Below are positions 6,281-7,875 of a stretch of 7,875 nucleotides of DNA, piece after piece. Where the stretch lies: the NCBI GenBank assembly GCA_031292735.1, contig JARLGP010000020.1, positions 1 to 7,875 of the forward strand. The letters run 5' to 3'. Origin of the DNA: Holophaga sp. GTDB taxonomy: Bacteria; Acidobacteriota; Holophagae; Holophagales; Holophagaceae. Numbering within the stretch: the stretch's first letter is position 1; each line of letters begins with the position of its first letter. The position numbers and the translations under genes were made by a program. Below the pieces are notes generated by a model. The model was given only the letters and a program-made list of their open reading frames with translations, did not search any database and was not told the DNA's origin.

Positions 6281-7875
6281 TTGGACAACGACTACAACAG
6301 CTTCCGGATCACCATGTCCGCCCGGGCGGCCGGGCAAGTATCTACGGCCCGGGGCCAGGGCGCCGTGGCGTCGGCCTCCAGCCAGGCCTCGGAACTGGCC
6401 ACGGCGGTGCTTCGGGATGGCGGCAACGCCTTCGATGCGGCCTTCGCCCTGGCCTTCTCCCTGTGCATCTACCACCCCCAGGCCGGCAACCTCGGCGGGG
6501 GCGGCTACCTGCTGTTCAAGGAGCGGGGGGCCGGGCCCAAGGTGTTCAGCTACCGCGAGGAGGCGCCCTCCGGCGCCCGGCAGGAGGACTTCCTGCTGCC
6601 GGACGGCACTCCGGACCCCGACAAGACCGCCTTCGGCCCGGCCTCGGTGTGCGTGCCCGGCACGGTGAAGGCCTTCTTCGCCCTGCAGAAGCGCTACGGG
6701 AAACTGCAGGCCAAGGACCTGCTCCTGGAGATTGCCCGGCGGGCCGAGGCCGGGGCCAGCCTCACCCAGTACGAAGCGGACTGCCTGAACCGGCTGGCGC
6801 CCCGCCTGGCGGTCTCCCCCGAAGCCCGGCGCATCTACGTTCGCCCGGAGCCGTTCCAGGCCGGGGACATCCTGCCCAACGCCGCCCTGGCCGGCACCCT
6901 GGCGACCCTGGCCCGGGAAGGGGAAGGGGCCTTCTACCATGGCCGGATCGCCGACCAGATCATCGCCGACCTGAGCGCCAACGGCGGCTTCATGGCCGCC
7001 CGGGACCTGGCCGGCTACCAGTTCAGGGAACTGGAGCCCATCGCCATCGAGGTGCAGGGAAAGACCGTCTGGACCGTGCCGCCCGAAGCCGGCGGCGCCA
7101 TGCTCCTGGAGATGCTCAACATCCTCGACCGGCCCGGGTTCCACGCCTGCCCCCTGGGCAGCCCGGCCTACTACCACCACTTGGCCCAGGCGGCCAAGAT
7201 GGCCTTCATCGACCGCCTGGACTACATGGGCGACGTGCCCCTGGGCGACAACCCCACCTACCGGGACCTGCTCAGCCGGGACTACGGCGAGCGGCTGTTC
7301 GCCATGATCGACTCGGCCCGGGACACCCCCACCGGGGACCTGGCCGGGCGGATCCGCGCCGGACGCCGGGCCGAGCCCCACGATGCCGGCAAGAACACCA
7401 CCCACTTCGCGGTGATCGACGCGGAAGGCAACGCGGTTTCCAATTCCTACACCATGAACCTGCGCTACGGCTCCAAGTGGGCGGTGGCCGGCGCCGGCTT
7501 CCTGCTGAACGGCAGCGTGGACTCCTTCGCCTTCATCGAGGGCAAGGAGAACTACTACGGCGTCCTGGGCAACCGGCCCAACCTGTTCGCTCCCGGCAAG
7601 CGTCCGGCCAGCAACATGGCGCCGGTGCTGGTCACCGGCCCGGACGGGGTGGAAGCGGTGCTGGGCACCCCGGGCGGGCCGACCATCCCCACCAGCCTGG
7701 CCAACATCCTCATGGCCACCCTGGTGCACGGCCAGGATCCCGCCCAGGCGGTGGCCGCCGGACGCCTGCACCACCAGGGCTGGCCGGACGCCCTGGCCTA
7801 CGAACCGGGCTTCGACCGGCCTGAACTGCTCGCGGCCCTGGCCGGCATGGGCTACGCCACCAAGGACAAGCACGA
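6281..7875 (+). CDS. Gamma-glutamyltransferase / glutathione hydrolase (C-terminus cut by window)
   Basis: An N-terminal-nucleophile enzyme that cleaves gamma-glutamyl bonds, as in glutathione, by hydrolysis or transfer to amino acids. The frame is open to the window edge: 531 residues are visible, and probably some 40 more are missing. Numbering from TTG 6281: NLGGGGY motif near 70, R92 in YREEAP (binds the alpha-carboxylate), autoprocessing site N|TTHF with nucleophile T373, N393, D414, S444, and the oxyanion glycines G465-G466 in GTPGGP. The spacings from the nucleophile (20, 41, 71 and 92 residues) nearly match E. coli Ggt as I remember it (N411, D433, S462, G483). The second serine of the usual SS pair is Asn (N445). 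No signal peptide is encoded at TTG 6281, ATG 6314, or in the open frame upstream, so it looks cytosolic, unlike periplasmic E. coli Ggt. It is GC-richer than the preceding cassette and probably independent of it. Confidence 0.93.
   Translation, partial: MDNDYNSFRITMSARAAGQVSTARGQGAVASASSQASELATAVLRDGGNAFDAAFALAFSLCIYHPQAGNLGGGGYLLFKERGAGPKVFSYREEAPSGARQEDFLLPDGTPDPDKTAFGPASVCVPGTVKAFFALQKRYGKLQAKDLLLEIARRAEAGASLTQYEADCLNRLAPRLAVSPEARRIYVRPEPFQAGDILPNAALAGTLATLAREGEGAFYHGRIADQIIADLSANGGFMAARDLAGYQFRELEPIAIEVQGKTVWTVPPEAGGAMLLEMLNILDRPGFHACPLGSPAYYHHLAQAAKMAFIDRLDYMGDVPLGDNPTYRDLLSRDYGERLFAMIDSARDTPTGDLAGRIRAGRRAEPHDAGKNTTHFAVIDAEGNAVSNSYTMNLRYGSKWAVAGAGFLLNGSVDSFAFIEGKENYYGVLGNRPNLFAPGKRPASNMAPVLVTGPDGVEAVLGTPGGPTIPTSLANILMATLVHGQDPAQAVAAGRLHHQGWPDALAYEPGFDRPELLAALAGMGYATKDKH

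Noticed and set aside
6104..7873. 589-codon reverse-strand and 529-codon forward-strand open frames over the glutamyltransferase gene
   Set aside because: Both are low-complexity (G/A/V/H-rich or G/R/P-rich) and conflict with the true frame, which shows a complete set of gamma-glutamyltransferase motifs with correct spacing.

Overview
The window suggests a GC-rich, Gram-negative-type bacterium. The first 2.5 kb is the 3' end of the 'alpha' ribosomal operon: the tail of rpsM (S13), then rpsK (S11), rpsD (S4), rpoA (RNA polymerase alpha) and rplQ (L17). Gaps are short and ribosome binding sites are good. This order is common to most bacteria and does not fix the phylum. The overall flavour of S4, S11 and alpha made me think of Acidobacteriota, perhaps Holophagae (Geothrix/Holophaga-like), but that is an impression only. 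The operon ends in a very strong hairpin terminator at 2544-2593.

After a plausible sigma70-type promoter (2642-2669) comes what looks like a three-gene transcription unit. (i) 2715-4583 is a membrane-anchored protein of the sulfatase/alkaline-phosphatase fold with about five N-terminal membrane helices. (ii) 4626-4754 is a very small, AT-rich gene for a 42-residue single-pass membrane protein starting MYVDPGSGS; it is easy to miss. (iii) 4751-6193 is a two-part protein: an N-terminal half with a kinase/aminoglycoside-phosphotransferase-like D...N...D signature, and a C-terminal class I SAM-dependent methyltransferase. Genes (ii) and (iii) overlap by four bases (GTGA), and (iii) has no ribosome binding site of its own, so its translation is probably coupled to that of the small protein. 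The three genes together look like a cell-envelope modification cassette (phospho-group or sulfate chemistry plus methylation, with a small membrane partner). The substrate cannot be read from the sequence. This is the best candidate for an undescribed system in the window.

From 6281 to the right edge is a separate, GC-richer gene for gamma-glutamyltransferase (glutathione hydrolase family). It has all the main catalytic residues in the right spacing but no signal peptide at any plausible start. It is cut by the window edge before its C-terminus. No tRNA, rRNA, CRISPR, insertion sequence or attachment site was seen.
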